Assembly (NCBI RefSeq): GCF_030553055.1
Contig: NZ_CP130713.1
Location: 5,952,001 to 6,016,000, forward strand
Direction: 5' to 3'
Source: Streptomyces sp. XD-27
GTDB lineage: Bacteria > Actinomycetota > Actinomycetes > Streptomycetales > Streptomycetaceae
Length of the DNA stretch: 64,000 nucleotides
Shown here: piece by piece, positions 36,003 through 44,394 of the stretch
Numbering within the stretch: position 1 is the stretch's first letter
How the letters are laid out: the number at the start of each line of letters is the position of its first letter
Translations under genes and position numbers: made by a program
Notes under the pieces: generated by a model
The model's input: the letters and a program-made list of their open reading frames with translations, nothing else
Databases searched by the model: none
Told to the model about the DNA's origin: nothing

Positions 36003-37472
36003 GTGAGTTCGACCACTACGACCGGTTTCTGTCGAGTCACGGTCGTCGCGCCGGACAGCCGGATCGATGTCGCCCTCCCGGACGACATCGCCGTCGCGGA
36101 CCTGTACCCGGAGATTCTTCGGTTGTCCGGTCAGACGCAGCCCGCGGGTACGCCGGTCGGCTACCACCTGGTGCGCCGGGACGGCAGTGTCCTCGACGGA
36201 CACCGCTCGCTCGCCGCCCAGCGTGTCCTCGACGGAGACCTGCTCTGCCTGCGTCCCTTCGCGCAGTCTCTGCCGCCCGCCGTGCACGACGACGTCTCCG
36301 ACGCCATCGCCGCCGCTGTCGCCCGCGACCGTACCCTGTGGAAGGACCGGTTCCTGCGCGCGTCCGGGCTCGTCGGCGGCGCGCTGCTGCTGGTTCTCAT
36401 GGGCTTCGTGCTGTGGTTCGCCGACCCCGTCAAGCACGATATGCACGGTCTGCCCGGCATCATCGCGGCGGCGTTCGGCCTGCTGCTCGCGGCGTTCGCC
36501 GGCGTACGGGCGCGGGTGTACGAGGACCGGGCCTCTGCCGTGGCCCTTGGTCTGGCCGCGCTCCCGCATGTGATGATCGCGAGCTCAGGCATCCTCGCGC
36601 TCGATCCCGGCGAGGGCGTCGGCCGACTGCAGTTCCTGCTCGGATGCGCAGGCGTCCTGGTGGTCTCCGTGGCCCTGGTCGCCGCCATGCCGGTAGGTGA
36701 CGCGCCGTTCGTCGCCGCCGTCCTCCTCTCCGCCTTCGGCACGCTCGCCACGTTCTGCCAGATCCTCACCGAAGCCAGCGCCACGCAGACCGCGGCGGTC
36801 AGCTGTGTCGTCGCGATCGGCGCCATCGCCTTCCTGCCCGGTATGTCCGTCCGCGTAGCGCGTCTGCCCATCGGCTATGTCGCGCCACGTGGGCCGGTCG
36901 GCCGGGTCGATCTCGACGCCGATCCGGAGGGACCCGTCGCCGCCCAGCCCGTCGACGCCGAGCGCATCGCCGCCCAGGCGCGCCGCGGCCACGAACTCCT
37001 GCTCGGCCTGCTCGCCGGATGCTCCGCGGTCGTCGTGGGGTCGGCGGCCGTGCTCGGCTTCTCCTCGTCCTTCTGGGGGCAGTTGCTCGCCCTCGCCGGC
37101 GGCCTGGCGATGCTGCTGCGCGCTCGCCTGTTCCGCTACACCGCGCAGGTCTCCTGCGTCCTGGTCGCCGGGATGGCCGCACTCGCCCTCCTCATCCTCG
37201 GTCTGTCCCTCAACCCGCCGGCGACCGCGGTCCTCGAGCTGCTGCGCGGGAACGGCACGGAGATGCATATCCGGACCGTTTGGCTTGCCGCCGCCGTCGC
37301 CGCGGGGGCCGCGCTGATCACGGCGATCGCCCTGATCGTCCCGAAGAAGGGCCTCACGCCGTTCTGGGGCCGCGTCACGGATCTGGCCGAAGGCGCTTTC
37401 CTGCTGTCACTTGTGCCGCTGTGTCTGGCTGTGCTGGACGTGTACAACTCGGCGCGGGACATGACCAGCTGA
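36003..37472 (+). CDS. eccD: Type VII secretion integral membrane protein EccD
   Basis: EccD forms the polytopic part of the ESX membrane complex. The GTG at 36003 (VSSTTTTGFCRVTVVAPDSRID) gives 489 residues. Residues 1-90 form a ubiquitin-like cytosolic domain (DVALPDDIAVADLYPEIL and GSVLDGHRSL). From about 120 to the end there are about eleven hydrophobic helices, for example LVGGALLLVLMGFVLWF and LFRYTAQVSCVLVAGMAALALL. It is divergent from eccC. The next gene starts within the eccD stop (TGATG), so the kinase/propeller genes look co-transcribed with eccD. Confidence 0.94.
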   Translation: MSSTTTTGFCRVTVVAPDSRIDVALPDDIAVADLYPEILRLSGQTQPAGTPVGYHLVRRDGSVLDGHRSLAAQRVLDGDLLCLRPFAQSLPPAVHDDVSDAIAAAVARDRTLWKDRFLRASGLVGGALLLVLMGFVLWFADPVKHDMHGLPGIIAAAFGLLLAAFAGVRARVYEDRASAVALGLAALPHVMIASSGILALDPGEGVGRLQFLLGCAGVLVVSVALVAAMPVGDAPFVAAVLLSAFGTLATFCQILTEASATQTAAVSCVVAIGAIAFLPGMSVRVARLPIGYVAPRGPVGRVDLDADPEGPVAAQPVDAERIAAQARRGHELLLGLLAGCSAVVVGSAAVLGFSSSFWGQLLALAGGLAMLLRARLFRYTAQVSCVLVAGMAALALLILGLSLNPPATAVLELLRGNGTEMHIRTVWLAAAVAAGAALITAIALIVPKKGLTPFWGRVTDLAEGAFLLSLVPLCLAVLDVYNSARDMTS

Positions 37473-39991
37473 TGTCCGTCGACGGGGGCAATGTGGGGGA
37501 CGTGGAACCGTCGCCGACCGGGGCAGAGCCGCCCCTGTTCGGCCCGTACCGGGTTGTGACGTCCCTCGACGCCATGGCGAGCGGGGTCCCCGTGACCGCC
37601 CGTCGGTACATCGCCCGGAGCACCGACGGCACGGCAACGGCTCTGCTGACCGTGCCGCCGAGGGAGCTCGAGGACGATCCCGCGTATCGCGCACGGTTCC
37701 TGGCGGAGGCGGAGAACGCGCGCCTCCTTCGGGAGAACTCCCGTTCGCGGTGGCTCACCCCCGTCCGGGAGGTCTCGGACGCGAAGTCGGGGGTGCCGTG
37801 GTACGCGACGCCCTACGTTCCTGCCCTGCCGCTGTCCGCACTCCCGGCGGTGCTGGGCGGCCCGCTGCCGCAGCCGACCGTTCGGGTCCTGGGCGCGGCC
37901 CTCGCCGAAACGCTGGCGGAGCTGCACGAGGCGGGCTTCGCCCACGCCGGGATCGGCCCGCAGACGGTGCTCATCACCCCCGACGGCCCACGCCTCACGG
38001 GATTCGGCGCCGTGCGGGCGGCGGCCGCGGACGGGGAGGCCCGGTCCGCTCGACCAGGGCTGGATCCGGACTCCCTGCCGCCGGAGCAGGCGGCGGGGGG
38101 ACGGCCGCGGCCGCTGGGCGACGTCTACGCCCTGGGCGCGGTACTGATGTTCGCGTCGACCGGGCACGGGCCGGGCGAGGGGCTGAGCCGGGGCGCGCTG
38201 GGGCGACTCCCCGATGACCTGGCGCGGTTGGTGACGGCGTGTCTCGCACCCGATCCCGCCCAGCGGCCGAGGGCCAGGGCACTGCTGGACGCGCTGGCGC
38301 CGGGAGCGGACCCGGCTGCCGGTGCGCCGGCCGGCCCGCTCGGCGTCGCGGGCGCGTCGACGCCCGTCCCCACGATCGTGGACCGTGGCGGATCCGCGGT
38401 GCATGCGCCAGGCGCGGGCCGCATGGCGACGGTGGTGGACGTCGGCAGCGGCCGCGCGGCGGCCCTGCTCGTCCCCGGTTGGCTGCCGGCGCGGGTGATC
38501 GCGGAGCTCGCCGAGCAGTCCTCCACCGTGCTGGCGGCCGAACTCGACCCTCTGCCGGCCCCGAACGCAGTCGCCGCGCAGGGGCGTGGCGCGGCCGACC
38601 GGACGACGGTCGGCCGCGCCCGTCGAGGCGCCCCGACGGACCGCGACGCCGTGCCACCACCTCCGGGAACCCGCCCGGGGCCGGACGAGGAGACGGCCCC
38701 AGCCGTGGCTCGGACGCCGGAAAGCCGGGTGAGCGCCTCCCGGCGCTCCCTCCTGGTCGGGATCGCGTCCGGTACGGCCGGCGCCGCCCTGGGGGGCGGG
38801 GGCGCCTGGTTGGCGACCCGGGACGGGGACGCACCGCCTGTCACGGAGGCCGAGCGGCTCGCGGCCGACCATCCTGCTACTCGGCGCGTCGGCGGGGCGC
38901 CGCCCATACCTCGTTGGAGCCGCGAACTCAAGGGCGCGGCGACGCCGTTGCACGCTCCGCTGATCTGGCGGGAGAAGGTCGCCGTCGTCGTCGGGGCCCG
39001 CGCCGTGACCGGCATCGATCTGCGCACAGGCGAGGAGATGTGGACCCAGGACACGGTGCGGCCGTCCGGTCCGGTCCGCGATGTCGGAACGGACCTCGTC
39101 CTGGTCCCCGGTCGGGAACCGGTGGCCCTGGACCCGCTCGACGGCCGTATCCGGTGGGAGGGCAAGGAGCTCGGGGCCGTCGGCGGCATGTCCTTCACCG
39201 CTCTGCTCGCCGTCCAGGACCATACGGTGTGGTTCGCCGCTCGACGCGGCGGCACAGGCGGAGGGCACCTGGTCGTCGCCTTCGACATGGACCGGCGCAG
39301 GGAGTTGTGGCGCAGCCCCCTTCTCCAGGGCTTCACCGAAGGACACCTCCTTGAGGACGTCCTGGTCGTGGCACCCGGTGGCTCCGGCAAGCCCCGCGAG
39401 GGCAAGACCGCCGCCAAGCAGTTCCTGGCGCTCGCGCGGGGCGACGGGCGGGAGGCCTGGCGGCGCACCTATCCGGAGGTGACCGCGGGCCGCATGGTGA
39501 CCACCGACGCCCACCACACTCTGATCGCCGCCCTCGGACCGACGCTACGGGGATTCAACACGCTGCGGGACGACGAATCGTGGACCGTGCGGGCGAAGGG
39601 CAAAACGCGCCTGGGCCACCTCGCCGGCTTCGGCCGCCCGGTGGTCCGCGGTGGTGTCGCGTACGTCACCGACGGGGGCTACGGCGTCCACGCGGTCGAG
39701 TCCGCGACCGGTTACATCCGCTGGCAGCGCACCTATGGGCTCCCGATGCGGGTGACGGTGGCGCCGGGCACCCCTGACACGCTGATCAGTCCGGGCGGAC
39801 GGACACTGATCTCGGCCAACGACGTGGAGGTGGAGGCGTTCGACGTGGAGGACGGGGCGCCGCTGTGGCGCTTTACCGACATCGGCCCCGGGCTGGACGA
39901 CGGGACGGTGGGACGTCGCCACGTCGCGCTCACCGACGACGTCGCCGTCGTCACCAGCGGCACCAACGTCTACGCCCTGCCGCTGGAGTGA
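37472..39991 (+). CDS. Pseudokinase / PQQ-like beta-propeller membrane protein 1
   Basis: An 839-residue protein with an N-terminal kinase-fold domain (about 25-290), a Pro/Ala linker, an internal RR-preceded membrane segment (SRRSLLVGIASGTAGAALGG, about 423-445) and a C-terminal PQQ-type beta-propeller (about 480-839; repeats such as GIDLRTGEEMWTQD and ALDPLDGRIRWEG). The kinase core is degenerate: the glycine loop is lost, HRD-LKP-N is HAGIGPQTVL and DFG is GFG, so catalysis is unlikely. Its start overlaps the eccD stop. It may sense an extracytoplasmic ligand and act as scaffold or regulator for the following kinases or the ESX apparatus (inference). Confidence 0.85.
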   Translation: MSVDGGNVGDVEPSPTGAEPPLFGPYRVVTSLDAMASGVPVTARRYIARSTDGTATALLTVPPRELEDDPAYRARFLAEAENARLLRENSRSRWLTPVREVSDAKSGVPWYATPYVPALPLSALPAVLGGPLPQPTVRVLGAALAETLAELHEAGFAHAGIGPQTVLITPDGPRLTGFGAVRAAAADGEARSARPGLDPDSLPPEQAAGGRPRPLGDVYALGAVLMFASTGHGPGEGLSRGALGRLPDDLARLVTACLAPDPAQRPRARALLDALAPGADPAAGAPAGPLGVAGASTPVPTIVDRGGSAVHAPGAGRMATVVDVGSGRAAALLVPGWLPARVIAELAEQSSTVLAAELDPLPAPNAVAAQGRGAADRTTVGRARRGAPTDRDAVPPPPGTRPGPDEETAPAVARTPESRVSASRRSLLVGIASGTAGAALGGGGAWLATRDGDAPPVTEAERLAADHPATRRVGGAPPIPRWSRELKGAATPLHAPLIWREKVAVVVGARAVTGIDLRTGEEMWTQDTVRPSGPVRDVGTDLVLVPGREPVALDPLDGRIRWEGKELGAVGGMSFTALLAVQDHTVWFAARRGGTGGGHLVVAFDMDRRRELWRSPLLQGFTEGHLLEDVLVVAPGGSGKPREGKTAAKQFLALARGDGREAWRRTYPEVTAGRMVTTDAHHTLIAALGPTLRGFNTLRDDESWTVRAKGKTRLGHLAGFGRPVVRGGVAYVTDGGYGVHAVESATGYIRWQRTYGLPMRVTVAPGTPDTLISPGGRTLISANDVEVEAFDVEDGAPLWRFTDIGPGLDDGTVGRRHVALTDDVAVVTSGTNVYALPLE

Positions 39992-39998
39992 CGCGCTG

Positions 39999-42167
39999 GT
40001 GTACGTGAACGACCATGATGGGGAAGGGGAGGCCGTGGGGTCGCCGTGCCCGGACCACGGGGAGTCGGCCGCTCGCCGGTACGGCCCCTATCTCGTCGTC
40101 GACGAGCTGGACTCTGCTGGTCAGGCCTACGACGCCTGTCGGGTGGCGGCGCGGCACACGGTCGACGGCCGCCTGGTCACCTTGATGCTGCCCCACCCGG
40201 AGCTGGCCCACGATCCCGGCTACCGGGTGCTCTTCCGCGCCGAGGCGGAGAACTCCCGTCGGCTGACCGGGCCATGGGTCGCGCCGGTCGCCGACATCAG
40301 CGACGCAGGCGCGGCGACCCCCTGGGTCGCCTACGACTGCTTCCCCGTGCTGCCGCTCCCGGCCGCCGTCGCCGCACACGGAGGGCCGCTGCCGGAAGCC
40401 GTCGTGCGCGCGCTGGGCGCCGCTCTCGCCGCGACCCTTGTGGACGCGCACGCCAACGGCCTCGTCCACGCCGGAATCTCGCCCGCGGCGCTGCTGCTGA
40501 CCGAGGACGGTCCGCGGCTGACCGGCTACGGGCTGGGGCGCACCTCGGCGCCCGGGGGCGCGGCACGCCCCGGACGGCCAGGCGGGGACCCCCACAATCG
40601 GCCGCCGGAGCAGCACCCGGGCGCCCGTCCCGAACCGCCTGGGGACGTCTACGCTCTCGGCGCTGTCCTGGCGTACGCGGCCACCGGACGTACGGACCCG
40701 GATCCCGCCCGACTGCCGCACTCCCTGCGCGAGCTGATCGCGTCATGTCTGAGCCGGGACCCTGACCGGCGGCCGCGGCCGGAAGCGTTGCTCCGCGCCC
40801 TGGGTGGGCAGGGCGCCGGCCCGCCTCTGCCCGATGCGGTCACGGCGGCGCTGACGGCACAGCATCCGGTGGCCGCCCGTCCGCCCGAGCCCGCGGCCGA
40901 AGCCGGGGTCGGTGCCGCCCCGTCCAGTGCGGCACGGCCACGCCCGTCGCGGCGTACTGTGCTCGTGGGCGCGGGCTCGGGACTGGCGGGGCTCGCGCTG
41001 GGGGCAGGCGCGATCGCCGGCTGGCGTGCGCTGGAGGACGAGCCGCGGAGGCTGCGCCCGACGGCGGGCATCCCGCCGTCCCCGCTGTGGCACCGCACCT
41101 TCCCCTGGCAGCTGGAGAACATGGCCGGGCTCTCGGATGACCGGATCGCTCTCCTCAAAATCAGCGAGGGCCTGATCGGCGTGGACGTGGGCACGGGCAG
41201 GAAGGTCTGGACCCGCGCCGACCTTCAGCTGATCGAGGACCTCAGGGTGCTCGACGGGGGACTGGTGCTGATATCCGGGGGTGCGCGGTTCTCCATGTTG
41301 TCGGCCCGCAACGGGAAGGTCATCTGGACCGAGGAGAAGTACGGCTCCCTAAGCGCCCTTTCGATGAAGCACGTCCTGGCGGCGGAGGGACAGACGCTGT
41401 GGTTCCTGGCGGAGCGCCGCGACTGCGAGGAAGCCGATACGCCGTGCGGCAAGACCCCCTACGCCGCTGTCGGCTACGACCTCGGGAACCGCCGGGAACT
41501 GTGGCGCACCCCGCTCCCCAAGAGCTTCGGCAGCGATCGCGCCATGGAGGGCCTCCTGACCCGCGGTGAGCTGCTGGTGCCCAACACTGGGGACGATTAC
41601 TCCCTCTCCGACACCCCCTTCACGTACCTGGCGCTGGACCGGCGCACGGGACGGGAGCTGCGAAGGACGCGCTACCAAGGTCTGGACGTCGACCTCGACT
41701 CGCTGAGGATGGCCGTGCCCGGCGACCTCCTGCTCGCGTCCTCGTTGAAGAACCTTCGGGCGTACGACATCGCCAGCGGTGAGGAGCGATGGCGTTACGA
41801 CGGACTCGGGCAGATCACGGCCGCCGCCGTCCACGAAACGATGGTCTTCGCCACGGACTTCCGCACGGTCACCCACGCCCTGGACGTCCGCGACGGGAAG
41901 CGGAGATGGCGGCGCGCGAGCGCCGTGCCGCTGGAGTCGTCCATCACCACCAGCGAGACATGGGTGAGCCATTCGGGAGCCACCGTGATCCAGATGAACG
42001 CATCGGAGATCGAGGCATTGAACGCGGCGGACGGCTCGCTGCGCTGGCGACTGGCCGTCGTCGGCAGGGAGGGAGGAACCGCGGGACCCGGCTGGGTCGG
42101 CGGAACCGCGCCCGGGATGGTCTTCGTCATCGGCAGCAACGATCTCTACGCATTCCCGGTGGACTGA
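39999..42167 (+). CDS. Pseudokinase / PQQ-like beta-propeller membrane protein 2
   Basis: A 722-residue paralogue of the preceding protein. The kinase-like domain (about 28-265) has HAGISPAALLL in place of HRDLKPSNILL and GYGLGR in place of DFGIAR, and no glycine loop, so it too is probably inactive. A membrane segment preceded by twin Arg follows (SRRTVLVGAGSGLAGLALGA, about 318-340), then the propeller with GVDVGTGRKVWTR, AYDIASGEERWRYDG and ALNAADGSLRWRL. The GTG at 39999 is 7 bases after the previous stop; GTG 40035, preceded by GGAAGGGGAGG, is an alternative start. Confidence 0.84.
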   Translation: MYVNDHDGEGEAVGSPCPDHGESAARRYGPYLVVDELDSAGQAYDACRVAARHTVDGRLVTLMLPHPELAHDPGYRVLFRAEAENSRRLTGPWVAPVADISDAGAATPWVAYDCFPVLPLPAAVAAHGGPLPEAVVRALGAALAATLVDAHANGLVHAGISPAALLLTEDGPRLTGYGLGRTSAPGGAARPGRPGGDPHNRPPEQHPGARPEPPGDVYALGAVLAYAATGRTDPDPARLPHSLRELIASCLSRDPDRRPRPEALLRALGGQGAGPPLPDAVTAALTAQHPVAARPPEPAAEAGVGAAPSSAARPRPSRRTVLVGAGSGLAGLALGAGAIAGWRALEDEPRRLRPTAGIPPSPLWHRTFPWQLENMAGLSDDRIALLKISEGLIGVDVGTGRKVWTRADLQLIEDLRVLDGGLVLISGGARFSMLSARNGKVIWTEEKYGSLSALSMKHVLAAEGQTLWFLAERRDCEEADTPCGKTPYAAVGYDLGNRRELWRTPLPKSFGSDRAMEGLLTRGELLVPNTGDDYSLSDTPFTYLALDRRTGRELRRTRYQGLDVDLDSLRMAVPGDLLLASSLKNLRAYDIASGEERWRYDGLGQITAAAVHETMVFATDFRTVTHALDVRDGKRRWRRASAVPLESSITTSETWVSHSGATVIQMNASEIEALNAADGSLRWRLAVVGREGGTAGPGWVGGTAPGMVFVIGSNDLYAFPVD

Positions 42168-42170
42168 CCG

Positions 42171-44327
42171 ATGCCCCTTCCCCTCACCCATGACGACCCG
42201 CGGTGCATCGGCCCGTACACCCTCGTCGCCCGGTTGGGCAGCGGCGGTATGGGCACCGTCTACCTGGCGTGCTCGTCCGGCGGCCGGACGGCCGCGCTGA
42301 AGACCGTGCACGCGCGCTTCGCCGAGCAGCCGGAGTTCCGCAGCCGGTTCCGGCTGGAGGTCGACGCCGCCCGTGTCATCGGCGGCCGGCACGGAGCGCG
42401 TGTCTTCGACGCCGACCCACTGGCCCCCACCCCGTGGCTGGCCACCGAGTACGTGCTCGGACCGGCGCTGGACGAAGCCGTCGAAGGGTACGGCGCCCTC
42501 CCCGAGCACGCCGTACGGGCGCTGGGCGCGGCTTTGTGCGAAGCGCTCGCCCAACTGCACTCCTCCGAGGTTGTCCACCGCGACCTGAAGCCCTCGAACA
42601 TCCTGCTCTCCGCGCACGGCCCCAAGGTCATCGACTTCGGCATCGCCCGGGCGGTCGGCGACGACAGGCTGACCCGCACCGGCGCCGCCGCCGGGACGCC
42701 CGCCTTCATGTCCCCCGAGCAGGCCGGCGGAGTCGAGCACACCGCCGCGGGCGACGTCTTCGCGCTCGCCGGGGTGCTCGTCTTCGCGGCGACCGGCCGT
42801 GGCCCCTTCGGCGGCGGCCAACCCGCCGACCTGCTCTATCGCGTGCGGTATGCGGAGCCGGAGCTGTCCGCGGTGCCCGAGCGGCTGCGCGCGACCCTCG
42901 CCCGTTGCCTGGCCAAGGACCCGGCGCGGCGCCCCGGCACGACGGAGCTGGCGGCGGAGCTCCACGACGGCGCGGGACACTTCGCGGACCGCCTGCCCGA
43001 CGCCGTCCTCGCCGACATCGCACGCCGCGTCGCCGACGTGTGGCAGGCCCCGCCGGCCAGACTGCCAGCCCCCGCCGCGGACCCCACGGCCACAGCTCCC
43101 GACGCACCCGCGGCGCGCGGAATACCGCGGCGCAAACTCGTCATCGCGGGCGGCGGCACCGTGCTCGCCGCCGGTGCCGCCCTCGGGGGCTGGGCGTGGC
43201 TGCGGCCGCGCGTTAGCTCCCCGGCATCGGGCGGGTCCCCCGAAACACCCGCACGACGCCCGGGAACACCTCCGCGTCTGTCCTGGAAGGTGACCCCGGG
43301 TGACTTCTGGGACGCGGTCACCGTGCTGGTCGCTGGCGACCACGCGGGGATCGTCTCCCCGGCCGGGCTGCTGTGCGTCGACGCCAGGACCGGCGACGCG
43401 AGCCGTCCCAACACGCAGGTGACCCAGAAGGAACTGGTGGTCTCCGACGGTCGGCGGCTGCTGGCCGCCGAGCCTGGCATCGGTTCCCTCCGTATTTCGC
43501 CGATCCACCTGCGGACCGGGAACTTCGGGACGCCGTTGGCGGAGCTGCCGACAACCGATTCCCTGCGCTTGCTCGCCGCCGATGAGGAGTCGCTCTACCT
43601 CCAGGGGCACACGAAGAAAGGATGGCTGAGGACCGCGGTCGACACCCGGACCGGAGAGGTTCGGTGGCGGCGTCCGATCGCCACCCCCAGCGGTGACGCA
43701 CTCGTCGCGAGGCTCGCGGGAGACACACTCGTCATCGCTTCGGGGGAGCGCTTCACGGCCATCGACACCGGAAACGGCACAGCGCGCTGGACCACCGTCC
43801 TCACGAAGGGACAAGGCATCGACCCCCTCGGGGTCGCTCGGCTCGCCGTCTCCGGCGAACACCTCTTCCTCGGCTCCAGTGACCTCCTCGCCCTGCGGCT
43901 CTCCGACGGAGAGGAGGCCTGGCGGTTCGGCCAAGGCCGGAAGTTCGCGACGAAGTTCCCACCGGAGGCCCATCGATACGGGCCGCCTGTGGTCCGGGAC
44001 GACGTCGTGTACGCCGCCGAACGCGGCCACGGGCTGGTCGCCCTGGACGCGAAGGGCGGAGATCTGCTGTGGGAGCAGCGGAAGGCACTGGGCCCCCCGG
44101 TCTTCTGGGCAGCCGGCCCCGACATCGGCAAGCGCTATATCTACGTAAAGCCCGACGTCGACCAGTGGGTGACCGCCATCGATCTGCGCACCCACCGCGT
44201 GGCGTGGACGTTCTCGGGAGCCGCCGGCGTGACCCCCGGACTCTCGACTGTGGTCACCGCACACCGTTCCGCCGGACGCGTCCTCGTCGCCAGCGGCGGC
44301 ACCGTGTGCGCCATCCCGCTCGAATAG
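42171..44327 (+). CDS. Serine/threonine protein kinase with PQQ-like beta-propeller sensor 1
   Basis: A 718-residue Hanks-type kinase. The catalytic domain (14-280) is complete: GSGGMGTVYLA glycine loop, Lys in AALKTV, HRDLKPSNILL, DFGIAR and GTPAFMSPEQ. A linker and membrane segment preceded by RR (PRRKLVIAGGGTVLAAGA, about 320-342) lead to an outer beta-propeller with CVDARTGDASRP, AVDTRTGEVRWRR and AIDTGNGTARWTT. It starts 3 bases after the previous stop. It probably phosphorylates cytosolic targets in response to a ligand or cell-wall state sensed outside; the target is unknown, though the pseudokinases and ESX parts are candidates. Confidence 0.9.
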   Translation: MPLPLTHDDPRCIGPYTLVARLGSGGMGTVYLACSSGGRTAALKTVHARFAEQPEFRSRFRLEVDAARVIGGRHGARVFDADPLAPTPWLATEYVLGPALDEAVEGYGALPEHAVRALGAALCEALAQLHSSEVVHRDLKPSNILLSAHGPKVIDFGIARAVGDDRLTRTGAAAGTPAFMSPEQAGGVEHTAAGDVFALAGVLVFAATGRGPFGGGQPADLLYRVRYAEPELSAVPERLRATLARCLAKDPARRPGTTELAAELHDGAGHFADRLPDAVLADIARRVADVWQAPPARLPAPAADPTATAPDAPAARGIPRRKLVIAGGGTVLAAGAALGGWAWLRPRVSSPASGGSPETPARRPGTPPRLSWKVTPGDFWDAVTVLVAGDHAGIVSPAGLLCVDARTGDASRPNTQVTQKELVVSDGRRLLAAEPGIGSLRISPIHLRTGNFGTPLAELPTTDSLRLLAADEESLYLQGHTKKGWLRTAVDTRTGEVRWRRPIATPSGDALVARLAGDTLVIASGERFTAIDTGNGTARWTTVLTKGQGIDPLGVARLAVSGEHLFLGSSDLLALRLSDGEEAWRFGQGRKFATKFPPEAHRYGPPVVRDDVVYAAERGHGLVALDAKGGDLLWEQRKALGPPVFWAAGPDIGKRYIYVKPDVDQWVTAIDLRTHRVAWTFSGAAGVTPGLSTVVTAHRSAGRVLVASGGTVCAIPLE

Positions 44328-44394
44328 CGCCCCCACGCCACCGAAGAGCCCCTCTGGCACCGCCTCCCTTCCTCGACCGCGCAGGAGACCTTCC

